A stretch of 64,000 nucleotides of DNA from Periplaneta americana. Taxonomy: Eukaryota > Arthropoda > Insecta > Blattodea > Blattidae. The stretch is from NCBI RefSeq assembly GCF_040183065.1, contig NC_091132.1:163358102-163422101 (forward strand), read 5' to 3'. Positions within the stretch are counted from its first letter, which is position 1, and every line of letters begins with the position of its first letter. Under the pieces are notes generated by a model, which was not told where the DNA came from, did not search any database, and saw nothing but the letters and a program-made list of their open reading frames with translations. Positions 54,222 through 64,000 of this stretch are shown in pieces. The position numbers and the translations under genes are program-made.

Positions 54222-55104
54222 AAAATAACTATATCATAATTCCGTTATGAAACATTGGAATATGCGAGAAAATGGAAGTTTATTATTACGATTAACATTA
54301 CTACTTTTTTTTTTTTAATTTCAAATATATGAGACAGAAAATCACAAATTACCTTAAAGCACATCAAAATACACAAATAAAACCACAAACAATATTAAAA
54401 TGTTAACACAGCCTGATTCATGTTACAGATTCTGTTTTTTCTCTCACTCTCGTGTTCTTCATGTGCATCTAGATTATGACTGTCCAGAAACAGAATTTGA
54501 TAATACATCCTACTTTCCTCAGAAATAAACCATTAAATTTTGCAAGTCACTTTCCTTTATTTTTTGAATGGCAATGCTGAATTACATTTTACTTTACTGG
54601 GGAATGATGCATCTGTATCGGGTTTCTGGAAGATAAATCGACTTCATATTGTGCCTTCTATAGCCTTACATGTCCTAGATTTTTGTGAGGGTCTGAATAC
54701 TGTATCACTTTACTCAGCTAGTTGAGTGATAGTGTTGCCACCTACCGGGAAATTAAGCTTGCAATGAAAAAACTCTCTTATTCCATGGAGTAAGTGGAGT
54801 TCTGACTTCCACGAGTTTTAAAACAGCCCCCAAAATGCAGATGAATGTCGAAATGAATGTATTCTTGCTTTCCGCGCATAAGTTACGGGACAAACTAAAA
54901 AGCACCATTCAGTCCACAACTCAATTTTGTAAAAAAAAATTGGAGTTAGTGGGTTTTTGATCTCCCTGTCTCAATTGTTCAAAATGTTGTCATAGCAACG
55001 ACAAGGAGTAAATATTTTACTGACGTCATAATCAGAAATATAGCATAAAATATACAAAAAATGTGGCTCAGTTCTAATTGTCCCTTAGACTTTTTTGAGC
55101 AGTG

Positions 55105-56105
55105 TATTAATTTTCTGCATTAGGTATCTCTGTAGTCTAAAGCAGAAATTTAAAAAAATGGTAGTGCTTTTGAATTGTGACTTAATACCATTACCAACAT
55201 TTTAAGGCTTGAATATATAATTTTATTTAAACTACAATTACCTTTAGCCCAGGGCCGCTTTACCCATAGTTATCAATGCCTAAAGAGAGTCTTTAAAATA
55301 CTTGAGCCTAAACAAATTAAGTATCCACTTTAGATTTTACGCACTGCCGAAAAAAGTGCAGTATTCAATGAATAATTTCCATTCAGTACAATATCAATGC
55401 ATTACCTTGATCTTTGATGACTTAAATACAGTATTACACGTAACACAAATAAGTAACAAATTTAGCATTAATATTTACACTTTAGCCCGTATTATTCTAA
55501 GGTTACAAGTTTAGTACTCATTGCTTGCATTGTACGATTCCAATCCATGGTTACTGGTATTTAATTCTTTACAATTCCGACTTCACAAATGTAATTCAGG
55601 AACGTGTACAGAATGCTATGTTAAAATCAGTAACTTATTAACAAAAATTTCTGGAAAGAGCTAGGTTCATTCACAATAAAAAAAATAATGCGAGAGTGTA
55701 AACATTACAGTAACGGCAAGCAGTTGAATCACCATTCAAAATTAAAATTTTACTTTACCACGAAGTCATGAAATATATCTGCAAACAGAAGACTGCTAAC
55801 ACACAGGAGAATCACACGAAAGGGGAGTCGTATATTTTATGTTCGTATAAAATAATGGCAAGGTAGATATTTGTTCCATAAAGCAGAACATACGGCTGAG
55901 CACTACAAATTAGTATTTATGGTTATTAGACGAGAAAAATTCGGGCTGGCACTGGGGATCGATGCCAGGTACCTTAGTTGTACGTACCAAGCACTCTAAC
56001 CACGATCTACGCCAAAGTTGAATCCACACCACCAGATCGAATTCCTCTCGCCTAGTGTATTTCCCTTTGTGGCCAAATTCGAGATATACTGTATGTTCAC
56101 ATATA
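55105..56105. repeat. Segmental duplicate end (matches 16060-16168 and 17520-18160) and spacer
   Basis: 55107-55830 aligns with the Z1 upstream copy and holds the empty site (about 55214) of the Tc1 at 16170. Similarity stops at about 55830, where the 18 kb copy continues into finger sequence. A degenerate tRNA-like stretch GGGATCGATGCCAGG sits near 55955. Confidence 0.6.
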
Positions 56106-56832
56106 CACAGGATATTTCCGAGGTGGTGTTACAATCTTTCAGGGATGATGGCGAAGGGCACATGTATGAATTTGAGATCAGGAACCATGGTCCGGAAATG
56201 ACTGAGTCGAAAGTTATAAGCAAAAATGGTTGTGTGAAAATGGAATTGTAATTTGGCACCACGTGCCCTCCTTCCCTTAACTTTTGGAACAGTCTTGGAA
56301 AAATGGTATGGGCCGGATGTCTCCTACGTGGGTACTTGCCCCGATACAATCTGTGAACTTGTCTATTGTTCCCATTGGCTCATCCGTATTCGAAAATCAG
56401 GTCTGCTTATTCTGCTCTCGTGTACTCCTTCATTTCACTAGGACTGATCTACTGGACACTGCAACTTGTACACATACACTGCTGTCTACAGACGTGTATA
56501 TCAGGACCGACCATGTCCGTTACACATTACGCTATCTGCATTGCTTTAGTGTAGTTTCCTGTCCCCATCCCTCAGACAGCGCACTGAATTGAATACTGTA
56601 AGTAGACAAAGTAAACAACGTCAGATGAATACAGTATGTGTAAGATGTACAGATAAATACACATAAATAAGGTGTAGAGAGGAATAAAAATATTTCATTT
56701 CCACACAACTATTTTTGCTTGTAACTTTCGACTCGATTATTTTCGGACCAGGGTTCTTTATCTCAAATTGACACATGTGCCCTTCGCCAACATCCCTGAA
56801 AGTTTGTAACACCACCTCGAAAACACCCTGTG
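56106..56832. mobile_element. Element with about 140-bp inverted repeats, TA target
   Basis: 727 bp. Left arm 56106-56245 and right arm 56693-56832 are inverted copies (CACAGGATATTTCCGAGGTG; complement CACAGGGTGTTTTCGAGGTG, both with GGGATG.TGGCGAAGGGCACA). TA on both sides. Internal frames are short. Mariner-like ends, superfamily tentative. Confidence 0.82.
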
Positions 56833-56866
56833 TATGTGTGTGTATGTATGTATGTATGTATGTATG

Positions 56867-56922
<56 letters not shown>
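56833..56922. repeat. (TATG)n-(TA)n microsatellite
   Basis: TATG repeats to about 56870, then a TA run to 56922. Confidence 0.95.
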
Positions 56923-56928
<6 letters not shown>

Positions 56929-57185
56929 AGGGTAAACCACCCAGTTATTGGCACCTTAAGGACATTGGATGAGGAAATCTTAAATTTCTATGAAAATACT
57001 CTTTACTGGAACCTAGAAAAACTCTGATAAATAGAGTAAAGATTGACAAATGCAATGGTAATATTAAATAGTATTTTATTTCACAATTAATGCAACAATG
57101 TCTTGTTAAATATTTAGGATCAAATATGCCAGTTATTGGCACCCTTTTACCAGTACTTGTCACCTTTTTTCCTATATATTTATTT
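56923..57185. other. Spacer
   Basis: Contains CCAGTTATTGGCACC twice (56940, 57130) in the same orientation. No gene called. Confidence 0.35.
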
Positions 57186-57189
57186 CTAA

Positions 57190-57986
57190 CAGGTGCAGCG
57201 GAGCGCAAGGGTATGGCTAGTGTAAGATAAAACTATAAACACAAAGCTACCTAATCTAAACTTTCTGAGATTTAAAGTCTTGCGTAACTTTGGTAAGTTT
57301 TTTTTTGTTACAATAACTACGCGCAATGTACTGATTAACTCAATGTCCGCAGCACATGTCACTCGGAGTTTTCCAGTTTCTGTTTTCACCATCATCACAC
57401 CATCGATAGTCCATAGTAAGCCAGTATTTCTGGATGCATTCCTGGAACAATTTATGTCTAATTCTAGTCAGATCTTCTTGAATAGTAATACTGCTCCCCT
57501 TCAGAAGTCTTCTGTTACAGAACACCTCACTTCTTTTACGATAACTAACGTACTTAACTATTATAGGCCTTGGCTTACCTGCGTTCAGTCGGTCTACACG
57601 ATGACTCCTGTCCAAGCAAACACATCTTTGCTTCTGTCTATATCTTGCGTGTCGATCTTCACTCCGATCTGAATAGCAACGTTGCCTGCAATGTCGTCGG
57701 CGTTTTCACCTTCTTCTTCTTCCTTCATGCCGAATATACGAAGACATAGGCGTCGCTGATACTGCTCTAGTTCATTTATCTCTCGTCCCGTTCAACTAGA
57801 GCTACTTGAAGTTTCTCGATGACCTCTGTATTTCACTCTATTGTGCTTTTCAGTTCCGCCACCAGTGTCTTCCACGAGGTTGGCAAGAATGCGAAGCATG
57901 GATTCATCTTTCCAAACCTCCATGGCAACCCTCTTAATAACTTCTTCTGTAGATTCGGTGTTCGATTTATCATTTCTTCGAGACAT
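57190..57986 (-). pseudogene. L1-like LINE ORF1 remnant
   Basis: Starts MSRRNDKSNTESTEEVIKRV at 57986, continues with a coiled-coil-like stretch (ERDERINELEQYQRRLCLRI) and after a shift reads RLNAGKPRPIIVKYVSYRKR and then EDLTRIRHKLFQECI. This is the RRM-type RNA-binding part found in ORF1 of L1/Tx1-like elements. At least two frameshifts. The Harbinger element is inserted 36 bp upstream of its start. Confidence 0.7.
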
Positions 57987-58261
57987 TCTCGTTAAATAGT
58001 CAGAACACGAATCACAAACACTTAAGGTACGGTTTGTTTACGGCGATCATCGCCGAGCGCACAACGTCAGCTGAGGTGTTTCCTTTAACAGCGAACATCG
58101 CCGTCTTTGCTGTAGAGATTAATCGATTTCTAAGTAACGACAATCAGTCGATCGAAGACATCGCAGATTAATATCGATTGTCCCCAGCTGTTTAAGAATG
58201 AACTGAGAATTTACAAGTTCTAAAATGACTTTGAGTAAAGAAAAACTAATGACTATATTAC

Positions 58262-59299
58262 CACAGTCTACTATATACAGTCGCGAAGCTTAATATGTAG
58301 TAAAAATGCAAACATGAGTAGTTGCCCACCACTAGGATCGCTACTATCGCCTCGTCATCGCAGATCTCTCTCCTAGCAGACGACAAAATATGTTACACTT
58401 TCGTTATCGTGTTCTTTTGGAAAAATTAACACCTTCCTTCCAAAGACGTTTTATAGTTTAACCATTATTGAAATATTAAATGCGTTAAGTTAATTTATTA
58501 TTTTAATGAAGTATATTAAATTTCACCATAAACTCGAAGATACCTGCAAGAAATAGGTTAATATTATTTTTGTTTGTTTGTGCAAAACGAACTGAAATTT
58601 ACTTTAATCGCTTCACTCATTCAAGATTATAGCGATAATTAACTATGAAACCAATAAATATTAATTTGCATCTCCCTTTACAACAATAATAATGGAAATA
58701 TGAATTAATGGAGTAACTTAAGTGTACCGGTACTTGTAGTGTAGGCCATAGACATATAAAGATACTTTCATGTCAATGGTGTAGGCTTACGTAGTTAACA
58801 AAGTGGGGAGAGGTTAAGCAATAATAATCACACCAGAATTGGAAATAAAACGTGATCAATAAATTTTATTGTAACAGACTTTTTCTACGTCTCTAGTAAA
58901 GTAACAAATAAAAATAACAAAATTAACAGCTATAATTAAAAACATATCCTTCGAAAAAAAAAAAGTAGGCCTAAGTAATAATAATCCCACCAGAATTGAA
59001 AATAAAACGTGATAAATAAATTTCATTAATACAAACTTAATTTTTCTACGTCTCTAGTAAAATATTATTATTCCAGTTATTTTATTTTAGCCATTAACAT
59101 TTTCATTACAACCAATAACGAACATTTCACAAGCATCAATGTGAAATACGCAACGAGCTAACACTCGATGGAAATACGACATAGTCCAAAGTCGACCGTG
59201 GACAGTCTATTGTTTCTAGTTGCTAACTGCTTGGAGCGCTTTATCACGAGATTTGCAAAAAATCACCTCAAGCTTCGCGACTGTATATAGTAGACTGTG
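58262..59299. mobile_element. CACAGTC-ended DNA element, long copy 2 (7-bp target duplication)
   Basis: 1038 bp, same ends as 10475-11811 (CACAGTCTACTATATACAGT). The perfect 7-bp duplication ATATTAC lies at 58255-58261 and 59300-59306. It has an internal deletion relative to copy 1. It inserted in the Harbinger transposase codons, so the order of events is clear. Confidence 0.94.
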
Positions 59300-59857
59300 A
59301 TATTACTTCTTGAGGAAGAAGAAGATTATGATGATCGAATTAAATATATGTACACCAATAGACAGAGGCTCCAAACCAATTACTGTGTATGTTTAAAACC
59401 AGACATAACTTACAGAAGGATGTTTCAATGCTCTAATTTGTAGACATCTACTCACTGATGAAATTAAATTCAAAGAATATTTTAGACTTACCTTAGAACA
59501 GTTTAATTTTATTTTGTCTTTAATTGAAAGTGATGTGAAGAGAAATCCTACCTCATTTGTTGAAAAACCAGTAAGTCCAGCAGAGAAATTGTCTATTACT
59601 TTAAGGTACCTTAAATAATAATGCAATTATAATGTTCGAACAACTATTCATGTTTATTAAATTATATCATTTTTAGAAATATGAAATTCTGCAATAATTT
59701 TAGTCCATACATAATTTAATACAAAAGTAACAATTTCAATTTTAAAGTCATTTTCGCAAATTTTAAAAAATGTTGAGAAGCTTGCTTCATTCTTATACTT
59801 CGAATTTCTAAATCTGTTACAATTTTACATATTTGAGCCTTCGCTTCTGCAATAAGT

Positions 59858-60354
59858 TCAGGGGGGGAAACTTGTAACTGTTTGTGACATAGATTCAAAG
59901 AAACTTCGTACTCCATTATCATCTTTTTCTGGGAACATAAGTTTTTCTAACAAGAGAGTCCGTTCGCGATCTCGTTTCTCCATTGACTCCCAAAATCTTT
60001 CATCACTGTTTCGTTTTCTCTTCTTAGTCCTTTCAGGAAACGGTGTTTGTTGACGAACTTCATATTGATCGTTTTGTTCGGCCGAGAAACCATAATCTTC
60101 GTCTATTAGCAGTAGGCCTACATCAGTTTCTTGAGGTTGACTTAAATCAGTACTCTCTTCGTCTATGGCCAATGGCACAGAAACATTGGTTATAGTGCAT
60201 CTTTCATTTTCAACTGTATCCAAAAATGCCATACTTTCGTAGTGTTCCCATTGGCTACTGGGACCAGCTGACGAACCTGTGCCCTGCTTCAGATTTTTTT
60301 TTTTCCTATTATAAGTATCACTGAGACTTTTCCACCTAGTTTTGCATTCATTTA
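59858..60354 (-). CDS. MADF/Myb-like protein of the Harbinger element, exon 2
   Basis: The acceptor TTTTTTTATTTCAG is followed by TAAATGAATGC, continuing the frame of exon 1 as SVNECKTRWKSLSDTYNRKK (end of the MADF domain). An acidic middle (DEESTDLSQPQETDVGLLLI) and a basic KKRKRNSDERFWESMEKRDR helix follow, then the stop at 59858. Harbinger elements use such a protein for nuclear import of the transposase and binding to the ends. With exon 1 it gives 221 aa without interruption. Confidence 0.88.
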
Positions 60355-60797
60355 CTGAAATAAAAAAATACAATTAGGCCTACTTTCTGTTTCGGGTATA
60401 TGGCTACTGGGGAATCATTTCGATCTTTGGCCTTCACTTTCAGAATTTCACATTCCTACATCAGCAGAATAATTCGAGAGAAATTAACACCAATTTATCT
60501 GCCAACCCAATTAAAGATAAAATGAAAACTATTGCCAGTGACTTTTATGAAATGTGGAACTTTCCTAACTGTTGTGGAGCATTGGTCGGTAAACACTGTC
60601 GTATTGTGTGTCCCAATAATAGTGGATCTTTGTACTTCAATTATAAAAACTTTCACTCACTAGTACTGCTTGCATTGGTTGATTTTAAATATAGGTTTAT
60701 TGCTATTGATGTAGGATCGTTTGGGAAAGAAGGTAATTCTTTAAGAAAGCTACATAAAAGAAGGCATACTTTTCTCTTTCATAACTGGCTTCTTTGA

Positions 60798-61568
60798 GAT
60801 GTATATATTTATAAACACTTGGTTTTAGTTTGCAGCCACATACATTCAACACAAAAATCGTTTGATACCTACCTGTAAATTAGACTAATGCACTGCTGTA
60901 GCCTCCCTCCGTCTACTTGTTACAAATATAATACTCGAGAGGTCCAGGAGCAATGCTAAGGAAACTGACCACTTCCCTAGTACAGTTACGTCCTGTCATG
61001 TTATGTTGGTAATTATTAACAAGTGGGGTGGAGCTACAACAGTGCATTAGAATGTATAGGTAGATATTAAATGACTTTTATATGGTTCCGTATTGAAAAT
61101 ATTTGTGGCTACAAACTAAAACCACGTATGTATCAATATATGTAGCCATATCTCACAGAAGTTAGTGAAGGGAAAGAATATTATGTCTTCTTTGTTGCAG
61201 CTTTTCTAGAAAAATATCTTTATTTTCCGAGCGAGCAAACCATAAATTACATCGTTCGTTATAAATTTTAGTGGTTTAAATATTCAAGCTATGGCCAAGC
61301 TATTCGACTTAAATCTAGTGATAAGATAACTTCATTTGAATTTTAAAATAGTCTCAAGTAGGTTAATTAATTAGCCATATATTACTGTAATCGTCATTAA
61401 AGATTGAAATTTCAAGGAAAAGATTCTCTTGACACCCTATTTATATGTTCCTGCTTTAAAAACACCCAGTCAGCATTTTTATAAACACTGTTATTAAAAA
61501 GTTCATTTGTAATATTGTTTTTCTTATGTATTTGCATTATAGCCTATCTTGAAAATAAGATACTTTAC
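60798..61568. other. MADF gene intron part
   Basis: Non-coding in both directions; no transposase C-terminus found here. Confidence 0.5.
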
Positions 61569-61737
61569 CACTCTTCCCTATAATTTCACCAACTTCCTTC
61601 CACAACATTTCTTTTTTATGGGCATCTCCATATTCTTTCGAACCCATATCATACAGAACAGAATGATTGGAAACAAAATTAATTAAAATATCATTATTTA
61701 TTGTTGAGAAGTTGCTAAATATACGTTTTGAAGCCAT
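61569..61737 (-). CDS. MADF/Myb-like protein of the Harbinger element, exon 1
   Basis: ATG at 61737, MASKRIFSNFSTINNDILIN, then FVSNHSVLYDMGSKEYGDAH and LWKEVGEIIGKS. A GTAAAG donor in phase 1 at 61568. It matches the first two helices of a MADF domain (N-terminal FV.NH..LYD, W..V). The intron to 60354 is 1214 bp and contains the transposase second half on the other strand. Confidence 0.88.
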
Positions 61738-62010
61738 ATTGTTTTATCGTGAGTAACGCGTACAGATTAGATATTCCATATTACAACATGACCTTCTCTA
61801 AATATCGATTATTGAAACGAATGCGGCGATGTGCGTCCTGAATTTGCTTCAGAAGCAACCTTCAGTGATCTGCGTCGCGTCCAACGAACTGCGCTGGCGA
61901 TCATCACTGTAAAGAAACCATGCGCATTCATTTTAACTGCTAGCAATTCCGGCGACAATCGCTGGCGATGTGCGCCTGGCGATGATCGCCGTAAACAAAC
62001 CGTACCTTTA

Positions 62011-62500
62011 GACTTATTTTCTACAACAATTGATAGTCGCTAGTCTCACTATGCACCTGCTAAGGAACTGATAATCAGGAGCGCGATTTTTCTGTGTTTA
62101 GCTGCGAGCCGCCATGACACACATAAAGAATCGATTGGTGATAGTACCATTTCCCGTAACAAACTGGAAGTAACCTGTGGTAAACTTCGAAATTTCAAAT
62201 GAAAACATGGGTCATTGAAGGTACAATTGGAAACTACTTTTAAAAAGAAACAACTTTTACTGAAACTTCATAGTGTAACTTTTATTGTTTACTCACAAAG
62301 CAACAAAAATGGTATATTCTGAGAAATGCTTTATGTTGTTTATGTACATACACTCTTCATAGTAAATGTTCAAAATGTACGCCATCCTGAGCTAAACAAT
62401 GTTCTGGTCACCTCCTAACATCCGTGATTGTACTACAGCACAGCTAAGAGACCCACAGTCTGATTCTTTGTTTCATGTCTTTTCTAGTTGTTGGAAGCAC
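62011..62500. other. Spacer right of the Harbinger element
   Basis: No gene recognised. It should be the continuation of the sequence left of 58022. Confidence 0.3.
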
Positions 62501-62534
62501 TGAAGTGAACATTTAGAAACAGCTCCCAAAAATG

Positions 62535-62825
62535 GATCTCCCACAGCAAAACCACCCAAAAAGAGTTAATTGAATATCGTGGAGACTTAATACTTCAAAA
62601 AGTTCAAGATCGTGTAGAAAATGGTATTTGCAATAACAGTTGATGAGACAATTGATGAAAGCAGGTCTACATGTGAGCAATTGAAATTGTGCATTAGTAA
62701 TGTAGAAATGCCAGGTAACACAGTAAAGTAAGATATTGTTGGATATGTAAACATCAGTGACTTAACAGTAGGACAAGAAACAAACACCACATTAACAATT
62801 ATTGTTAGTAATATTGGTTTATCAG
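62535..62825 (+). pseudogene. hAT/ZMYM1-like DUF4371 fragment
   Basis: Frames give KPPKKS..NIVE, QDRVENGICNNS and VDETIDESRSTCEQLKLCIS, then VGYVNISDLTVGQETNTTLT. These resemble the DETTD...EQLSLCxR...FLGFV core of DUF4371/zinc finger MYM-type 1-like transposases. Stops and shifts are present. A short remnant, plus strand. Confidence 0.65.
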
Positions 62826-64000
62826 TTCACGATATATGAGTAAACCTATGATATAGACGTCAGCATGGCATCGATTTATCTCGTCACTTCTACACCACGT
62901 AAACATTTTCTACTATTTTTAATCTTCTACATCACATATCTTTTGTCTGAGTGTGATCCTAACTAGCAAAGCAACTCTTCTACGTAGCCTACCACTGGTA
63001 GTGTGTGGCACTTTCTTTCTAACTGAAATTTACCTATGTTTGTAGTTACCTAATCCTAAAGATATGTCTTTGTTATAATAACATTTTACTTTTCATCTGG
63101 AAGAGATTTTTCAAATTGAAAACAAAATCCACCTACACTTCACGAAACAAACCTACAAAGGCCTGTTTTTTAGTCCTTACAAATACAAATTCTTACCATT
63201 TTCTCACACTATTTACTACAAAGTTTCAGCTTACAAAACAAATGATTTGGACTAGAAATCTGAACAATAATGCGTGAGGCAATATCGGTTTTTCTTCAAA
63301 TTATTGTCTCGTACTTAAAACTACCGATAGTAACTGTTCTAAACCGAAATATATTCACTTCCGTTTTCCTGTCTACCTTAAAATTGATATCTCTGTTTTC
63401 AATGTTTATAGCCTTCTACCATACTTTTGCGACACTATTTATACAGCTCATTTGATACTTGGTGTTTCACAACATTTGATCTTTCTAGTAATTATCCAGT
63501 AATTTCACTAATGCTGTTATCACATTCTTCTTCCATTACCTTTTTGACAATTATTATAAGGGAAGGTGCATAATATTTCCTTTACACATTTCACATTCAT
63601 TTCCAAAAGCAGAGTGGCATTTTTCAGTTCACCTCAATTGCATTCATCGCTCACTAGTAACATATTACACTATCCAGACATACAAACAATTGCTGTGCCA
63701 CTGACACATATTGTCATGTCGGCATTTTAATGTGACTAACACTGTTCCCTTCAACTACCACTATTTTCAGAATTGTTCCATTTATTTCCTTCCCCTTCTG
63801 TTTGATTATTACAAAAGACATTGATGTAGCGATGATTCCTTTTCGTTAGCAATGATTATTCTTCATAAGTAACCGTAAGAAAAATTAGTGAACTGAATGT
63901 CTGTGGTTTCAATCGGGTTCAATGTTGGATTAAAACTTCAGAATTCAGAAGTAAAATGAACGAAAAGCATTATTGTGTGCCACCATTAAGAGGGGATATC
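62826..64000 (-). repeat. Third copy of the zinc-finger 3' flank block
   Basis: 63060-63850 matches 24300-25100, and 63850-64000 matches 19845-19995 and 26920-27060 (GTAACCGTAAG, AAAACTTCA, GAAAAGCAT). In both other copies a finger exon's stop lies about 220 bp beyond the end of this block once later SINEs are removed. Confidence 0.65.

Larger units (their letters stand above)
52322..55104 (-). mobile_element. Tc1-type element, decayed, with SINE inside
   Basis: 2783 bp. Ends CACTGCTCAAAAAAGTTGAA and (complement) CACTGCTCAAAAAAGTCTAA, TA duplications at 52320-52321 and 55105-55106. The paralogous empty site is at about 16058. The length is about twice that of a usual Tc1 element because of the SINE and about 0.9 kb of extra DNA (54240-55060) without recognisable coding. 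Confidence 0.9.
58225..60797 (+). pseudogene. Harbinger DDE_4 transposase, inactivated
   Basis: The coding start at 58225 (MTLSKEKLMTIL) is cut by the CACAGTC element after about 12 codons, and the frame resumes at 59306 with LLEEEDYDDRIKYMYTNRQR. A conserved PVSPAEKLSITLRYL block ends near 59620. The second part starts near 60397 with YMATGESFRSLAFTFRISHS and SDFYEMWNFPNCCGALVGKH, where the first catalytic Asp (GAIDGKH) is Val. It keeps ALVDFKYRFIAIDVGS, then diverges and stops, so the final catalytic Glu region is missing. The gap 59620-60396 could be an intron (a GT...AG pair in phase is present) and holds the antisense MADF exon 2. Confidence 0.85.
58025..62007. mobile_element. PIF/Harbinger transposon with two genes
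   Basis: 3983 bp. Ends AGGTACGGTTTGTTTACGGC on both sides (inverted repeats of about 33 bp through GATCATCGCC / GATGATCGCC complement), TTA duplication at 58022-58024 and 62008-62010. GGCGATG-type subterminal repeats lie inside both ends. It carries a transposase (plus) and a MADF gene (minus), and a CACAGTC element inserted later. Confidence 0.95.

Overview
This window looks like nuclear DNA of a cockroach-like insect. The inference rests on intron-bearing C2H2 zinc-finger genes with an acidic leader of repeated EIKTECMDHS-type cassettes, two tRNA-derived SINE families, and a dense mix of non-LTR, Penelope, Tc1/mariner, Harbinger and hAT elements in AT-rich sequence. It resembles what I remember of Blattodea (Periplaneta type). 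No database was searched, so the species is an inference.

Host genes. Everything host-like lies on the minus strand and belongs to one tandem C2H2 zinc-finger cluster. Gene Z2 can be assembled with consensus splice sites: start exon 37641-37732, two 138-bp acidic cassettes (37350-37487, 34146-34283), an 83-bp exon (31649-31731) and a zinc-finger terminal exon (27477-28563). The joined reading frame predicts about 510 aa. A second, larger zinc-finger terminal exon (20212-21973, about 20 finger units) has the same acceptor and phase but no 5' exons of its own. It is either an alternative last exon of Z2 or an orphan. A third, decayed finger block lies at 18189-18728. Gene Z1 runs off the left edge: start exon 12282-12373 and cassettes at 9827-9964, 7902-8024, 5627-5764 and 1012-1821 (the last broken by a poly(A)-tailed insertion). 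The right edge (63.06-64.0 kb) is a third copy of the 3'-flank that follows each finger exon, which predicts another finger exon just past 64,000.

Duplications. The Z1 interior is a tandem pair of blocks (about 1-6.9 kb and 6.9-10 kb), each with cassettes and matching introns. The 13.1-18.2 kb region upstream of Z1 is duplicated at 46.5-55.8 kb upstream of Z2. The copies serve as each other's pre-insertion alleles, so many mobile-element insertions have visible empty sites.

Mobile DNA. Most of the rest is transposons, often nested: a Harbinger element (58025-62007) with an intact-looking MADF gene and a dead transposase interrupted by another element; two Tc1-type DD34E elements; a rosa-like mariner; a composite block at about 40.45-46.46 kb holding a decayed DUF7869-like gene, a Penelope GIY-YIG fragment, a SINE and MITEs; RTE-like and RNase H-bearing LINE copies; and a CACAGTC-ended family making 7-bp target duplications. 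The least expected items are this 7-bp family, a roughly 34-bp palindromic mini-element found at two different sites, a LINE copy with a twin-priming inversion and almost no 3'UTR, and the interdigitated antisense gene pair in the Harbinger element. No rRNA gene, functional tRNA gene, CRISPR array or bacterial operon was seen.
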